Positions 26,698 to 35,724 are shown, counted from the first letter of the stretch. The stretch: 64,000 bases of DNA from Pyrobaculum sp. 3827-6 (GCF_025641885.1 NZ_JAOTQN010000002.1:124001-188000), one strand, 5' to 3'. Notes: generated by a model from the letters alone, not told the origin. Numbers and translations are program-made.

Positions 26698-27425
26698 TTG
26701 TTGACGTTTCTAAAAAACCAGACGTCTATAGATATGCGAGAGCTTCCGCAAGCGCCTCAGTGCAGATATGCAACACAGCCGCCGCGGTGAGAGCCGCCGT
26801 TGTGGCCAGTAGATACCTCCCGTTTCTGCACCCCCTCCCCCTCACAGCGTCGGCGTGGTGTAAAGACGGTAGGCTATACGTAGAGGGGTCTACCGAGTGG
26901 CAGACAGGCGTCGAGATGGACGTCCTCTTTGGCGCCCTAGTAGGCTTAATTGGGTCTGGGGCTGTGAAGATAGAGGACTTGGCAGTAGAGATAAAGCTAA
27001 AAAACTTGGCGCAGGCGCTGAGCGAGGCGGCGCTTACAGAGACGGCCCTTGTGAGAGAAGGGGGTTTAACGGCCTCTGCCTACGGGGTGATGAAGATGAA
27101 GAATTACAACGTGGTGAGGAGTCCCGTGGAGAAGGGCCACCCCATCTACGCCGCGCAGACGGCGGCGGCTCTCAACGCCAAAAGACTGTGCGAACTTATA
27201 GGAGGGCCCTGTCCCTCTATACAACATCTCAAGATAGATATAGACGTCAGAGAGAGCGTCGAAGTTGGCGTGTCTATAAAGGCGCGGGACTTCACGCCAG
27301 CGCCTGAGGCGTTGTTTGCAGCTGGCGTGGCCCTCCTCACGATATGGGACATGGCGAAGAAGTATGAAAAAGACGAGAGTGGTCAATATCCCAACACATA
27401 CATCAAGTTGCTACGTCTGGAGTAG
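26694..27425 (+). CDS. Tandem, split-motif MoaC-like protein (putative cyclic pyranopterin phosphate synthase)
   Basis: 243 residues from ATG 26694 (ATGA overlap with the gene before). Ordinary MoaC is ~150-160 residues with an HPL motif, TGVEME, then YDMCK. Here the first half has [15 protein letters not shown] (His46) and TGVEMD (71-76) but nothing like YDMCK. The second half has [20 protein letters not shown] (147-166) and [12 protein letters not shown] (216-227; Asp219, Lys222), while its HPL and GVEME sites read PCPSIQHL and APEAL. So two MoaC-like units appear fused, each keeping half of the catalytic set. MoaC makes cPMP from 3',8-cyclo-GTP. The start MIVDVS matches MoaC N-termini; a longer frame begins at 26685. 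Confidence 0.75.
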   Translation: MIVDVSKKPDVYRYARASASASVQICNTAAAVRAAVVASRYLPFLHPLPLTASAWCKDGRLYVEGSTEWQTGVEMDVLFGALVGLIGSGAVKIEDLAVEIKLKNLAQALSEAALTETALVREGGLTASAYGVMKMKNYNVVRSPVEKGHPIYAAQTAAALNAKRLCELIGGPCPSIQHLKIDIDVRESVEVGVSIKARDFTPAPEALFAAGVALLTIWDMAKKYEKDESGQYPNTYIKLLRLE

Positions 27426-27465
27426 GGCGCCGGGAAGTTATTAATACTCTGTTGTTGTCACCTCA

Positions 27466-28758
27466 ATGCTTCCGCGAGATCTTGAAGAGGTGCTAAACAT
27501 AACGCTGACGCACAACACGTGGAGGAGAAGGGAGACCATAAACTTAATAGCAAGCGAAAACGTAATGTCTCCTCTAGCTGAACTAGTCTATTTAAATGAT
27601 CTAGCGGGGAGATACGCCGAGGGCACCGTAGGCAGTAGGTATTACCAAGGCACTAAATACGTCGACGCATTGGAAGACGCCCTCTCTAGACGTTTTGCAA
27701 ACGTCTTGGGGGCTAAATTCGTAGATGTGAGACCCGTCTCGGGCACAGTCGCTAATCTGGCCACCTACTTTGCGCTAGTTCCCGAGGGCGGCACCGTCGC
27801 CTCGCTACCTGTTAAATACGGCGGACATATAAGCCACAACAACGTAGGGGGGCTTAAGGCATTGAGGGTAAAGGCTGTCGAGTTGCCGTGGGATCTAGAT
27901 AATTTTAACATAGACGTCGACGGTGCCCGCAAAGTTATTGAAGAGAAGAAGCCAAAACTCATAATCACAGGGGCGTCTCTATACCTCTTCCCACACCCCG
28001 TGAAGGAAATTGCAGAAATTGCAGAAACAGTTGGCGCCTATGTGCTCCACGACTCGGCCCACGTCTTGGGTCTAATTATCGGCGGGGTCTTCCCAAATCC
28101 TTTAAGGGAGGGCGCCAACGTAATTACCTCGTCTACTCACAAGACGTTTCCAGGTCCCCAAGGCGGGCTCATCGCAACGGTTTCAGATGATGAGGTAAAC
28201 AGCTCAATTCAAAGGGCGGTGTTCCCCGTCTTTACGTCTAATTACCACCTTCATCGCTACGCCGCGACTTACGTAACCCTGGTAGAGATGGAGCTGTTTG
28301 GCGCGGAGTATGCGTATAGAATTCAAGAAAATGCCAGAGCCTTGGCGGAGGCCTTGGCTGAGGAGGGCATAACGCCTGTCGCCGAGCGCCAGGGATTCAC
28401 AAAGACGCATCAAGTCGCCGTCGATGTTTCTAAATTCGGCGGGGGAGACAAAATCGCGCAAAGGCTTGAGGAGGCGAACATCATCGTTAATAAAAACGCG
28501 TTGCCGTGGGACAAGAGCGTGTTGAAGCCCAGCGGCATTAGAATCGGTGTGCAGGAGATGACGCGCTTCGGCATGGGGCGTTCCGAGATGCGAGAAATAG
28601 CTAGATTCATAGCCAGGGTTGTCAAAGGCGAGGACGCTGAGGCGGTGAGGCGCGACGTGGTTGAGTTCAGAAAGATGTATCTAGAGATAAAATACGGCTT
28701 TAAGATTGATAAGGAGCTTGTAGATAAGTTCCTTGGCTCGCTTAATCTATATACATAG
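27466..28758 (+). CDS. glyA: Serine hydroxymethyltransferase
   Basis: 430 residues, archaeal length. A PLP enzyme that swaps a one-carbon unit between serine and glycine, in archaea using a modified pterin. [11 protein letters not shown], the [20 protein letters not shown] segment, HDSAHVLGL and [13 protein letters not shown] with the PLP Lys are present, then [22 protein letters not shown] box lies about 26-33 nt before ATG 27466. The stop overlaps the convergent SDR gene by 12 nt. Confidence 0.96.
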   Translation: MLPRDLEEVLNITLTHNTWRRRETINLIASENVMSPLAELVYLNDLAGRYAEGTVGSRYYQGTKYVDALEDALSRRFANVLGAKFVDVRPVSGTVANLATYFALVPEGGTVASLPVKYGGHISHNNVGGLKALRVKAVELPWDLDNFNIDVDGARKVIEEKKPKLIITGASLYLFPHPVKEIAEIAETVGAYVLHDSAHVLGLIIGGVFPNPLREGANVITSSTHKTFPGPQGGLIATVSDDEVNSSIQRAVFPVFTSNYHLHRYAATYVTLVEMELFGAEYAYRIQENARALAEALAEEGITPVAERQGFTKTHQVAVDVSKFGGGDKIAQRLEEANIIVNKNALPWDKSVLKPSGIRIGVQEMTRFGMGRSEMREIARFIARVVKGEDAEAVRRDVVEFRKMYLEIKYGFKIDKELVDKFLGSLNLYT

Positions 28759-29529
28759 CGTCCTCCCACCGTCTATGAGAATAAGAGATCCCGTAATGTA
28801 ACTCGCCTTTTCTGAAGCCAGAAAGGCGACCAGCTCCCCTATTTCCTCCGGTTTTCCTATCCGGCCAAGCGGGATCTCCCTCTCAAGCTCCCCCAGTATC
28901 TCCTCGACGCGCCGCCCCTCTCTCTGGGCCCTCGCCATGGCAACCTCCCTTACGCGCTCGGTATCGATATAACCCTGCATAATTCCATTAACCAAGATAT
29001 TGTACCTCCCGAGTTGGTATGCCAGTGTCTTGATAAGGCCAGCCAGCGAGATTCTAATAACGTTAGATAGCGTAAGCGTGGGGATAGGCTGCTTAAGCGT
29101 GGAGGAGGTGATGTAGATAAGTCGCCCCCACCCCCTCTCTATCATATACGGTAGGACGTCTCTGGTTATCCAGACGGCGCTCATTAAAAGTAGCCTCACG
29201 CCGTAGTCCCAGTCCTCCTCAGTCAGCTCAAGAAAGGCGCCGGGCTTAGGCGGCCCAGTGTTGTAAACCAATACGTCTACCTTGCCAAAGTTTTGAATCG
29301 CAGTGTTTACAATCTTTTTGATATCCTCTCTAATTGTCAAGTCGGCTTGTACAGGTACCACAGAGACTCCATATTGATTTTCCAAATTTTTTGCCAACTC
29401 CACTAGTCTGCCTATACTTCTAGCGGCGATTACTAAATTCGACCCCTCTCTCGCGAGAACGCTTGCGACACCTGCCCCAATGCCTCTGCTGGCAGCTGTC
29501 ACGATACTGACGCGGTTTTTAAGCAACAT
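28747..29529 (-). CDS. Short-chain dehydrogenase family protein lacking the YxxxK motif
   Basis: 260 residues. The nucleotide-binding fold is clear: [20 protein letters not shown] (a variant of TGxxxGxG), [12 protein letters not shown] for the NAG motif, and [12 protein letters not shown] with the Ser. Where classical SDRs have Tyr-x-x-x-Lys this one reads [11 protein letters not shown], so neither the Tyr nor the Lys is present. A known SDR subgroup with an SNxxR-type site is similar. It may bind NAD(P) with a changed or lost reaction. Substrate unknown; convergent with glyA. Confidence 0.88.
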   Translation of the reverse strand: MLLKNRVSIVTAASRGIGAGVASVLAREGSNLVIAARSIGRLVELAKNLENQYGVSVVPVQADLTIREDIKKIVNTAIQNFGKVDVLVYNTGPPKPGAFLELTEEDWDYGVRLLLMSAVWITRDVLPYMIERGWGRLIYITSSTLKQPIPTLTLSNVIRISLAGLIKTLAYQLGRYNILVNGIMQGYIDTERVREVAMARAQREGRRVEEILGELEREIPLGRIGKPEEIGELVAFLASEKASYITGSLILIDGGRTLCI

Positions 29530-29555
29530 GAGTCTTCAAAGAGTGTTGTATATAT

Positions 29556-30494
29556 CTATTTCAATTTTACAAAGGTGTAGCGTCTGCACACATCTCTAAT
29601 AGGGCAGATATCACACTTGAGATCTCTACAGTAGTTAACACCGATGTCGTAAGCCCCGCGCTCATACAGGAGGGGATCCCCGCTTATCTTACCTACATGT
29701 CTGACGAGTCCGCGTACGCTTTCCAATCTAATTACCACATCCCCACATCTCTGCCGCCCCTCTCTAGCTTCGCATAGGAGACGCCTCGCCACCCTTGCCT
29801 TCACCTTCTCGGCTGTGAGAGACGCGACGTCGTCGAACGCCCCGGATCTCAACGTCACTAAGGCGGTATAGATATCGCCGTGTAGTATATACTTCTTGTA
29901 TTCGTGGGTATAGGCTATTTTAATCGCCAGGGGTATGTTGGCGTCGTGTATAAATAGGCGAAGGAAGAGCTTCACCCCTCTACCAACTCTGCTACCCCCC
30001 TCGTTGCGAAAAAGCAACGATCTAATACTATTTTCGAAATGAGATATCTTGCGTTGTTTAGCTACCCACAGGTAGGCTGACTTGTACTTGCTACCTATTA
30101 CGTTAAGCGCTCTCGCGACGTTGGAAATAGCGTCGTCTGCCACTTCCCTCTCCACTCCAGCCTCCTCAAGCGCCCTGCGGGCTCTTGAGGCTGAGAAGAC
30201 GTCATATACATATCTCTCAAAGGCCTCGCCAAGTTTTCTCAACTCGTCGTCACTTAGGGCTTTGTGTTTGTACAGTACCGCAAGAAGCGCTAGGTATATC
30301 ACTAAGATGTCTAAACCCTTCACCGTGGATAGATTTAGTAAAAAAGTGTCTAAGTCGTTTTTGTAGGCTCGTGAAATAGATCTAATCTGCTCCACCATTA
30401 AGCCGTATCTCGGCGGGAGGGCGGCGATTACCCTATCGCTTATCGACATGCCGTGTTCCACAATTCTCTTTCTAGTATCATCGGCGGCGGGCAC
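29556..30494 (-). CDS. Unknown protein with C-terminal four-Cys (Fe-S-like) cluster motif
   Basis: 312 residues from GTG 30494. Mostly helical. The C-terminus NYCRDLKCDICPIRDVCRRY has cysteines spaced C-x4-C-x2-C-x5-C, resembling the Fe-S loop at the end of endonuclease III-type DNA glycosylases (C-x6-C-x2-C-x5-C). No clear helix-hairpin-helix GPD motif with its Lys/Asp pair was seen, so a repair role is only a possibility. A TTTATATAT box lies ~23-32 nt upstream. It is divergent from cdd. Confidence 0.75.
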   Translation of the reverse strand: MPAADDTRKRIVEHGMSISDRVIAALPPRYGLMVEQIRSISRAYKNDLDTFLLNLSTVKGLDILVIYLALLAVLYKHKALSDDELRKLGEAFERYVYDVFSASRARRALEEAGVEREVADDAISNVARALNVIGSKYKSAYLWVAKQRKISHFENSIRSLLFRNEGGSRVGRGVKLFLRLFIHDANIPLAIKIAYTHEYKKYILHGDIYTALVTLRSGAFDDVASLTAEKVKARVARRLLCEAREGRQRCGDVVIRLESVRGLVRHVGKISGDPLLYERGAYDIGVNYCRDLKCDICPIRDVCRRYTFVKLK

Positions 30495-30502
30495 GCGCCC
30501 AT

Positions 30503-30526
30503 TCCTTAAAATCCATATATAAAGCT
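30503..30526. promoter_or_regulatory. Divergent promoter between the Cys-cluster gene and cdd
   Basis: Plus strand: CTTAAAAT lies ~20-28 nt before the cdd ATG at 30532. Minus strand: TTTATATAT (about 30517-30526) is ~23-32 nt before GTG 30494. The two boxes are staggered inside a 37-bp gap. Confidence 0.5.
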
Positions 30527-30531
30527 ATGCC

Positions 30532-30918
30532 ATGGAGGAGCTCATAGAGAGAGCTAAGGAGGTGATAGGAAATGCCTACGCTCCATATTCCAAGTTTAGG
30601 GTAGCCGCAGTAGTGAAGACCAAGAGTGGCAAGATTTATACGGGGGTGAATATAGAAAACGCATCTTATGGGCTGACCGTCTGCGCCGAGCGCGTCGCTG
30701 TGTTTAAGGCAGTTTCCGAGGGGGATAGAGATATCGAGGCTGTCGTGGTTTATACAGACACTGAGGAGCCCACTCCCCCATGCGGAGCTTGTAGACAAGT
30801 AATTGCGGAGTTTAATCCACATGCGTTGATAATAATGGCGAGTAGGAAGAAGGTGGTAGAGACCAACCTCTCCCAGCTACTGCCCAACGCGTTTACTGGA
30901 GAAAAACTACGCGGCTAG
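30532..30918 (+). CDS. cdd: Cytidine deaminase
   Basis: 128 residues, the small tetrameric form. It deaminates cytidine and deoxycytidine to uridines for pyrimidine salvage. AYAPYSKFRVAA, NIENASYGLTVCAERVAVFK with the C-A-E zinc/proton motif, and PTPPCGACRQVIAEF with P-C-x2-C are all present. The stop overlaps the convergent Mrp gene by 4 nt. Confidence 0.96.
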   Translation: MEELIERAKEVIGNAYAPYSKFRVAAVVKTKSGKIYTGVNIENASYGLTVCAERVAVFKAVSEGDRDIEAVVVYTDTEEPTPPCGACRQVIAEFNPHALIIMASRKKVVETNLSQLLPNAFTGEKLRG

Positions 30919-31844
30919 CCCCCCTCTTCCTCCTCGCCTGGTAGCTTCAACAAGGAGATTCTTTTCGGCTTCTCCTCCCTGGGGGGAGCCTGCTGGCTTA
31001 GCTTCTCTTTGTACATTTCTACCAGCTTATCAGAAATAGTTAATATAGCCTTTGCAGTTTCGTTGTCTTGAGCTAGAAATTCGTGTAGTCTCCCCGAGTC
31101 TAGGTACTGCGAAAACTCTGGATCTATTGGGATGCCTCCCAGGAATGGCACGCCAGCGGCCTCGGCTATTTTCCGCCCGGCGTCTTTGCCAAAAATGTAG
31201 TACACCTTTCCGTTATCTGGACATTTAAAGCAACACATATTCTCAACGACGCCAGCTACCTTAATATTAAGCTTTCTGGAGAAGTCGATCGCCTTAAGTA
31301 CAATTCTCCGGGATATTTCCGTAGGTATTGTCACAACAACGCTTCCGTCGAGTCCGCCTTTCAAGCTCTGGGCAATTGTCAACGGGGCATCGCCTGTGCC
31401 GGGGGGCAGATCAACTACTAGAACGTCGAGAGCCCCCCACTCAACCTGTGCTATGAAGTCCCTCAACGCCTGGTTTACGAGAGGGGCTCTCCAAATCACC
31501 GCCGTGTCGTCGCCTGGCAAAGCGAATTCTATAGACACAACTTTTATCCCAAGGGGGCCGACTACTGGAATAATCTTATCACTCTTCTGATCAACATATA
31601 AAGTACTGTCGGAGAGGCCTAACATTTTTGGAACTGTTGGCCCGTAGACGTCGCCGTCTAGGATACCTACCTTGTACCCCCTCATGGCGAACCCCACCGC
31701 TATTGACGTGGTCACAAGAGATTTACCAACACCGCCCTTACCGGAGATTGTGACTAGTTTTAGCTTAACATTTTTCAGCGCATCGGCGAGGGAGCCAGGC
31801 GCCGGGGCTTGGCCACGTATGTTGACCCTAACTGACATTGTCAC
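30915..31844 (-). CDS. Mrp/NBP35-type Fe-S carrier P-loop ATPase
   Basis: 309 residues. SGKGGVGKSLVTTSIAVGFA is the deviant Walker A; LDGDVYGPTVPKMLG, VVDLPPGTGDAPL and the paired cysteines MCCFKCPDNGK are standard for Mrp/ApbC proteins that bind and transfer Fe-S clusters. The C-terminus is a charged tail with PPREEKPKRIS. Two starts, GTG 31844 and ATG 31838, both suit the TATAAATA box ~20-30 nt upstream. Convergent with cdd. Confidence 0.94.
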   Translation of the reverse strand: MTMSVRVNIRGQAPAPGSLADALKNVKLKLVTISGKGGVGKSLVTTSIAVGFAMRGYKVGILDGDVYGPTVPKMLGLSDSTLYVDQKSDKIIPVVGPLGIKVVSIEFALPGDDTAVIWRAPLVNQALRDFIAQVEWGALDVLVVDLPPGTGDAPLTIAQSLKGGLDGSVVVTIPTEISRRIVLKAIDFSRKLNIKVAGVVENMCCFKCPDNGKVYYIFGKDAGRKIAEAAGVPFLGGIPIDPEFSQYLDSGRLHEFLAQDNETAKAILTISDKLVEMYKEKLSQQAPPREEKPKRISLLKLPGEEEEGG

Positions 31845-31882
31845 TTTTAATGTTGGGAATATTTATACTTGAATACATGACG

Positions 31883-32460
31883 TTACGCAATCCACGTCAA
31901 TATGCCTCTACGCATAAACGAGACGCCTATGGCGACGCTTAAAATCAACATAATTCTTTCAAGCACCCTAATTCCAAGAACTCTCAACAACCTTGTCAAG
32001 AGGCTAGAAACCACTAGAGTAATTAGCGTAAGTAGAGACGCCGCGGCCACCACCACAAGGGCAAGTAGGGGGCCTACATGGCTTGAAACTACCAAGACGT
32101 ATGAAATTGAGGCAGGCCCGGCGAGGAATGGCACTGCCAGAGGCACCACGGCTACCTCCACACCTACTGAAACTGTGCCTTGTTCGTAAGGCCTCAGAAG
32201 GTGGTATAGCGAAAACGCGGTGAGAACAAGACCGCTTGCAACCATAAAGTCGCCAATACCAACCCCAAAATAATAAAGCTAATGCCAAAAACAGCGAAGA
32301 GCGCAAGAACCGTAGTTGCGACGGCGACGGAGGTCATCAACACCTTTTGTCTGCGTGCCGCGTCTAGTTTAGAAGTGACAGCTATGAAGAGGGGGATATT
32401 GCCTATTGGGTCCACCACCACGTATAACACCACTATAGAAGCCAGGAGATCTATCAACAT
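31883..32460 (-). pseudogene. MarC-family membrane protein, single-base frameshift
   Basis: The first frame, from 32460, reads LLASIVVLYVVVDPIGNIPL... to GISFIILG, and ends out of frame. The second frame (31883-32245) reads DFMVASGLVLTAFSLYHLLR and on to the end. Joined, they give a ~192-residue, six-helix MarC protein of normal length. The break is at a G4 run on the coding strand (plus-strand C4 at 32263-32266); one more G restores LGVGIGDFMVASG. Either a recent inactivation, slippage that is corrected in part, or a sequencing error. Function of MarC proteins is unclear; they are inner-membrane proteins. Confidence 0.85.
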
Positions 32461-32543
32461 GTCAGAACCCAGATTTCTCTATCACTTCTCAGCGATGACG
32501 GGCCCTCTCCACCCTCCTCGGCGATACCACTTGATTTATATCT

Positions 32544-32702
32544 TTACTTCGCCCAGCTGTACTTCCTTAACCTTTTAGATCTGCCCCATCCACAGGAGGC
32601 GCAGTACCCCTTTGCGACGTTGTATGAGTGTCTGCCACAACGCGGACATCTAATGTGGGTCTTTCCCTTGCTGTGCTTACCCATCGAGGGTGTGCCCTTC
32701 AT
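32544..32702 (-). CDS. rpl37e: 50S ribosomal protein eL37
   Basis: 52 residues, below many length cutoffs. [20 protein letters not shown] is followed by [17 protein letters not shown] and the basic tail [12 protein letters not shown], the standard archaeal eL37 with a four-Cys zinc site. The ATG overlaps the LSm stop by 4 nt, the usual LSm-eL37e pair of archaea. Confidence 0.96.
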   Translation of the reverse strand: MKGTPSMGKHSKGKTHIRCPRCGRHSYNVAKGYCASCGWGRSKRLRKYSWAK

Positions 32703-32941
32703 GGCACTGGCGATATGAACAACACGTTTTCTCCCCTTACAACCACAGTGCCGCGTTTGTAAACATTTCCGTCAATTATCTCCTCAGCGTCTTCAAGTAG
32801 CAGATTTACGTGTTGGTCAAAGGAGCGGAGTATCCCCCTTATTTCGTGGCTGTCTCTTAGCTTTACCAGCACCTGTTTTCCAATTGAGTCTTGTAGCGTG
32901 GCTCCCAGCGTGGCAAAGCACTTAGATATATCCGAAGCCAT
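32699..32941 (-). CDS. Sm-like RNA-binding protein (SmAP1)
   Basis: 80 residues. [20 protein letters not shown] is Sm motif 1 and [15 protein letters not shown] is Sm motif 2. The sequence is, from memory, almost that of P. aerophilum SmAP1, which forms a heptameric ring that binds U-rich RNA. It is followed by eL37 with a 4-nt overlap. A TTTTATAA box lies ~22-29 nt before ATG 32941. Confidence 0.96.
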   Translation of the reverse strand: MASDISKCFATLGATLQDSIGKQVLVKLRDSHEIRGILRSFDQHVNLLLEDAEEIIDGNVYKRGTVVVRGENVLFISPVP

Positions 32942-33019
32942 AGCCGTGAAGTGGGTGCGGTTTATAAAATTTATTGACGTGAGAGAGCTAAACTTAAAAA
33001 AGACGGCGTAGCAACCGCC

Positions 33020-33313
33020 GTGAGCGATGTGTTGCTGGAGCAGGTGTTTAGGGATCTCCAGTCGAGGGGGTTTAAGATAGTTGAGAGGCTCAGCGACAGT
33101 ATGTTCGTGGCGGAGAAGAAGGACAGGTACCTCTTCTACGTAATGGTGGAGGGTGTGGAAATTACAATACAGACTTTGTTAAGTGTTATAAATATGGGCG
33201 AGACCCTATCCATGCCGGCTGTACTGGCGCTGGTGAGCAACGACGGCACAGCGACGTACTACTTCGTGAGGAAAATCAGATTGCCTCGGAACGTCTATGC
33301 TGAAGCTATTTGA
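33020..33313 (+). CDS. Conserved-looking small protein of unknown function
   Basis: 97 residues from GTG 33020. A CTTAAAAAA box lies ~19-27 nt upstream. The N-terminal LLEQVFRDLQSRGFKIVERL and following beta-strands (MFVAEKKDRYLFYVMVEGVE) suggest a compact alpha/beta domain. No motif recognised. It overlaps the next gene by 17 nt, so the two form a small operon divergent from LSm. Confidence 0.7.
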   Translation: MSDVLLEQVFRDLQSRGFKIVERLSDSMFVAEKKDRYLFYVMVEGVEITIQTLLSVINMGETLSMPAVLALVSNDGTATYYFVRKIRLPRNVYAEAI

Positions 33314-33575
33314 GCGGTTGGTGGAGGCGTCGAGAAGTCGCGGTGTGCGTTTTGTCCTGCACTTCGCCAAGTGTCGGGGGAAGGTCGGCGTTGACAGAGA
33401 GGTGAAGGCTCTTGATGAAGAGGGCAGGCCGGTACCTTGGTCACGTATTTTCCCTGGAGTAACTCCTCAGAATATACTACAACAATGTGTCCTCAGGAAG
33501 GTAGAGGTGTACAGAGGCTCAGAGCTTCTAGGAGTATACAATTCTATTGAGGAGGCTCTGTCCGCTTTGCACTAG
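33297..33575 (+). CDS. Small protein of unknown function, coupled to the gene before
   Basis: 92 residues from ATG 33297. Sequence is basic in the middle (FAKCRGKVGVDREVKAL) with two cysteines (C25 and C65 region). No family recognised. The start lies inside the upstream gene (17-nt overlap); its 3' end overlaps the convergent PUA gene by 32 nt. Confidence 0.68.
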   Translation: MLKLFERLVEASRSRGVRFVLHFAKCRGKVGVDREVKALDEEGRPVPWSRIFPGVTPQNILQQCVLRKVEVYRGSELLGVYNSIEEALSALH

Positions 33576-34002
33576 CGCCTTTTAGAGATTCCCTCACCTT
33601 GACGGCGTACCCCCTCCCCAGCGTGAGCTCTTTTCTGCTGTACAGTAGCCTCCCGACGGCTATGACGGCGCCTGCTGGATCGGTGACGGCGACCTCGCCG
33701 TTGGGCCTTGCCTGTCCTGACATGTCTCGTACATACTTAGCTGGGACGTTACGGCCCTGTTTTATATATTCGGAAACCTCACCACTAATGGCGACCCCCC
33801 TGTCTAAAAACTGCGCACCATAGATCGTAGGCAACAAGTAGCCGTCGTTGTTTCTCAACACGAACGCCAGCTTGTCATCCACATAGACGTATCTAATGCG
33901 GCCGGTCTTATTGCGCTCGATCTTAATATCGCGGCTCCTGAGCCTCTCCGCCACCTCTCTACCATATAAATATGTGATGATCTGTATGGCGTCGAGCGCC
34001 AC
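33544..34002 (-). CDS. Stand-alone PUA-domain protein
   Basis: 152 residues from GTG 34002. The last ~80 residues (QGRNVPAKYVRDMSGQARPN, GEVAVTDPAGAVIAVGRLLY) match the PUA RNA-binding fold of pseudouridine synthases and archaeosine transglycosylases. The N-terminal half (AIQIITYLYGREVAERLRSR) resembles the small pre-PUA domain. It may bind tRNA or rRNA. The TgtA protein at 36939-38423 is short and seems to lack its own PUA, so a partnership is possible. Confidence 0.8.
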   Translation of the reverse strand: MALDAIQIITYLYGREVAERLRSRDIKIERNKTGRIRYVYVDDKLAFVLRNNDGYLLPTIYGAQFLDRGVAISGEVSEYIKQGRNVPAKYVRDMSGQARPNGEVAVTDPAGAVIAVGRLLYSRKELTLGRGYAVKVRESLKGASAKRTEPPQ

Positions 34003-34048
34003 GTGGCTAGGTAGCTAACCTTTTAAATAAAGTTGCCACTGTGGGTAT

Positions 34049-34534
34049 GTGTATTGCGAAATCTGTGGAAGGCCTATAGAGGGCGAGCCAGTGCCCGTGG
34101 AGGTGGATAAAGCAGTGTTGTACGTCTGTAGAAGTTGCGCAGCCCGCTATGGCAAAAAGGTGTTTTCCCAAGTTCCGCAACAGAGAGGGGCACCTCCGCC
34201 GAGGCCTAGGCGTGCGCCGGCGCCGCGTCCTCCGCCGGTGGAGGTGGAGCTTGTTGAAAACTATGGCGAGGTGATTAGGAGGGCGAGGGAGAACCTCGGC
34301 CTCGCGAGAGAGACGTTGGCAGTCATGCTGGGTATCAAGGAGACGGTGTTGAGGAGGATAGAGGCGGGACAGCTACAGCCCGACATCTCGCTGGCTAGGA
34401 AGTTGGAAAAGACGCTCGGCGTTAAGCTACTAGTAGAAGCACAAGACGAGGGAGGCGTCAAGGGCGGGGGCAGGCTGGAGAGGGGCCTAACGCTGGGCGA
34501 GGTGGCGGAAATTAGAGAAGACAGTGAGGAGTAG
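34049..34534 (+). CDS. Multiprotein bridging factor 1 (MBF1) family protein
   Basis: 161 residues from GTG 34049. The N-terminal zinc ribbon has C3, C6, C27 and C30. A Pro/Arg-rich linker (~47-65) leads to an XRE-type helix-turn-helix: NYGEVIRRARENLGLARETL, AVMLGIKETVLRRIEAGQLQ. Archaeal MBF1 binds the 30S subunit or acts in transcription. TTTAAATA lies 20-27 nt upstream. It overlaps hflX by 11 nt. Confidence 0.95.
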   Translation: MYCEICGRPIEGEPVPVEVDKAVLYVCRSCAARYGKKVFSQVPQQRGAPPPRPRRAPAPRPPPVEVELVENYGEVIRRARENLGLARETLAVMLGIKETVLRRIEAGQLQPDISLARKLEKTLGVKLLVEAQDEGGVKGGGRLERGLTLGEVAEIREDSEE

Positions 34535-35684
34535 AGCGCTTCTCGCCTATGTGGGTCCGAGGACGCCTAATCTAGGCTACAAGCTGGAGGAGTTTGTATC
34601 TCTTGTAGAGGTGGCCGGGTTTGAGGTAGCTGAGCTTGTGACGCAGTTTGCAAAGACAGATGCTCGGTTTTATCTCGGGGTTGGCAAGGCGAGAGAGATC
34701 GCCGAGAAGGACTTCGATGTGTTTATAGCGTACCACAGCTTAACCCCTTTACAAATATTTAATTTAGAAAAACTTTTTAAACGGAGGGTTATTGATAGAA
34801 TATATGTGATACTTTCAATATTTGAAAAGAGGGCGGGAAGTCTAGAGTCTAAGTTGCAGATAGAACTGGCGAGGCTGAGGTATGAATTGCCAAAGGTTAA
34901 GGAATACCTAAGAAGGGCTAAGATGGGCGAGCAACTGGGCTTCATGGGCGCTGGAGAGTACGCAATTGACGCCTACTACCGCCACATTGTGAGACGTATT
35001 TCCACTATTAGGAGGAAGCTGGAAGACGCCAAGAGGGGGAGGGTGATGCATATCGTAAAGAGGAGAGAGGCTGGCATACCCGAGGTTGTGCTGACAGGTT
35101 ACACAAGCGCGGGTAAGACTACTCTCTTCAATAGGCTGGTAAATGAGAATAAGCTTGTCGATGGGAGACCCTTCGCTACGCTTGAGACATACAGCAGGGC
35201 GCTCGACCTATGGGGAAAGAAAATTGTGTTGACAGATACGATAGGTTTCATAGACGACCTACCGCCGTTGCTCATTGAGTCCTTTCACTCCACTCTGCAA
35301 GAGATTATAGATGCTGACAGGATGCTCCTAGTCGTAGACGGCTCTGAGCCGCCTGAGGAGATCGCTAGGAAACTCGAGACTTCTATAGAGACGTTGAGAG
35401 AGGTCGGGATAGATCTCGAGAAAATAATTCCTGTGGTGAATAAAGTTGACAAAATTCGACTTGAGGATGTAAAGAAGTTGCGCGGGGTGTTGGGAAGGTA
35501 TTTTAGCTGGTTTGTCCCAGTCTCTGCGTTGACGGGTTTCGGCATCGAGGCTCTTAAAGCAGTGTTGTTCTTCCAAGTGCCGGGGTATAGTATAGTTAGA
35601 ATGAGTAGTGACGACGGCGCGAGGGGGCTTCGTGTTGGCGACGTTGTATTTGTACCGCTCCGCAGTAACGGGCCGACTCGCTAG
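34524..35684 (+). CDS. hflX: HflX-family ribosome-associated GTPase
   Basis: 386 residues. The N-terminal HflX domain ends in YLGVGKAREI; a coiled coil follows (SKLQIELARLRYELPKVKEY, GEQLGFMGAGE). The G domain has G1 LTGYTSAGKTTLFNRL, G2 in PFATLETYSRAL, G3 LTDTIGFIDDLP, G4 VVNKVDKI and G5 PVSALTG. HflX splits or rescues stalled 50S subunits. GTG start 34524 overlaps MBF1 by 11 nt. Confidence 0.96.
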   Translation: MRSRALLAYVGPRTPNLGYKLEEFVSLVEVAGFEVAELVTQFAKTDARFYLGVGKAREIAEKDFDVFIAYHSLTPLQIFNLEKLFKRRVIDRIYVILSIFEKRAGSLESKLQIELARLRYELPKVKEYLRRAKMGEQLGFMGAGEYAIDAYYRHIVRRISTIRRKLEDAKRGRVMHIVKRREAGIPEVVLTGYTSAGKTTLFNRLVNENKLVDGRPFATLETYSRALDLWGKKIVLTDTIGFIDDLPPLLIESFHSTLQEIIDADRMLLVVDGSEPPEEIARKLETSIETLREVGIDLEKIIPVVNKVDKIRLEDVKKLRGVLGRYFSWFVPVSALTGFGIEALKAVLFFQVPGYSIVRMSSDDGARGLRVGDVVFVPLRSNGPTR

Positions 35685-35697
35685 GTGGGGGCAATGC

Positions 35698-35705
35698 TTA
35701 TATAG
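35698..35705 (+). promoter_or_regulatory. TATA-like box of tfe; sets the start codon
   Basis: TTATATAG lies 20-27 nt upstream of ATG 35725. The frame is open further up to 35608 but that part is inside hflX and upstream of this box, so ATG 35725 is chosen. Confidence 0.6.
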
Positions 35706-35724
35706 GCGTGCGGGGGGCTGGGGG

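Noticed and set aside
32461-32512. C/D-box-like arrangement on the minus strand before the MarC gene
   Set aside because: D and D' are CTGA, but C would be GTGGAGA and C' GTGATAG, which break the kink-turn bases. Too weak to list.
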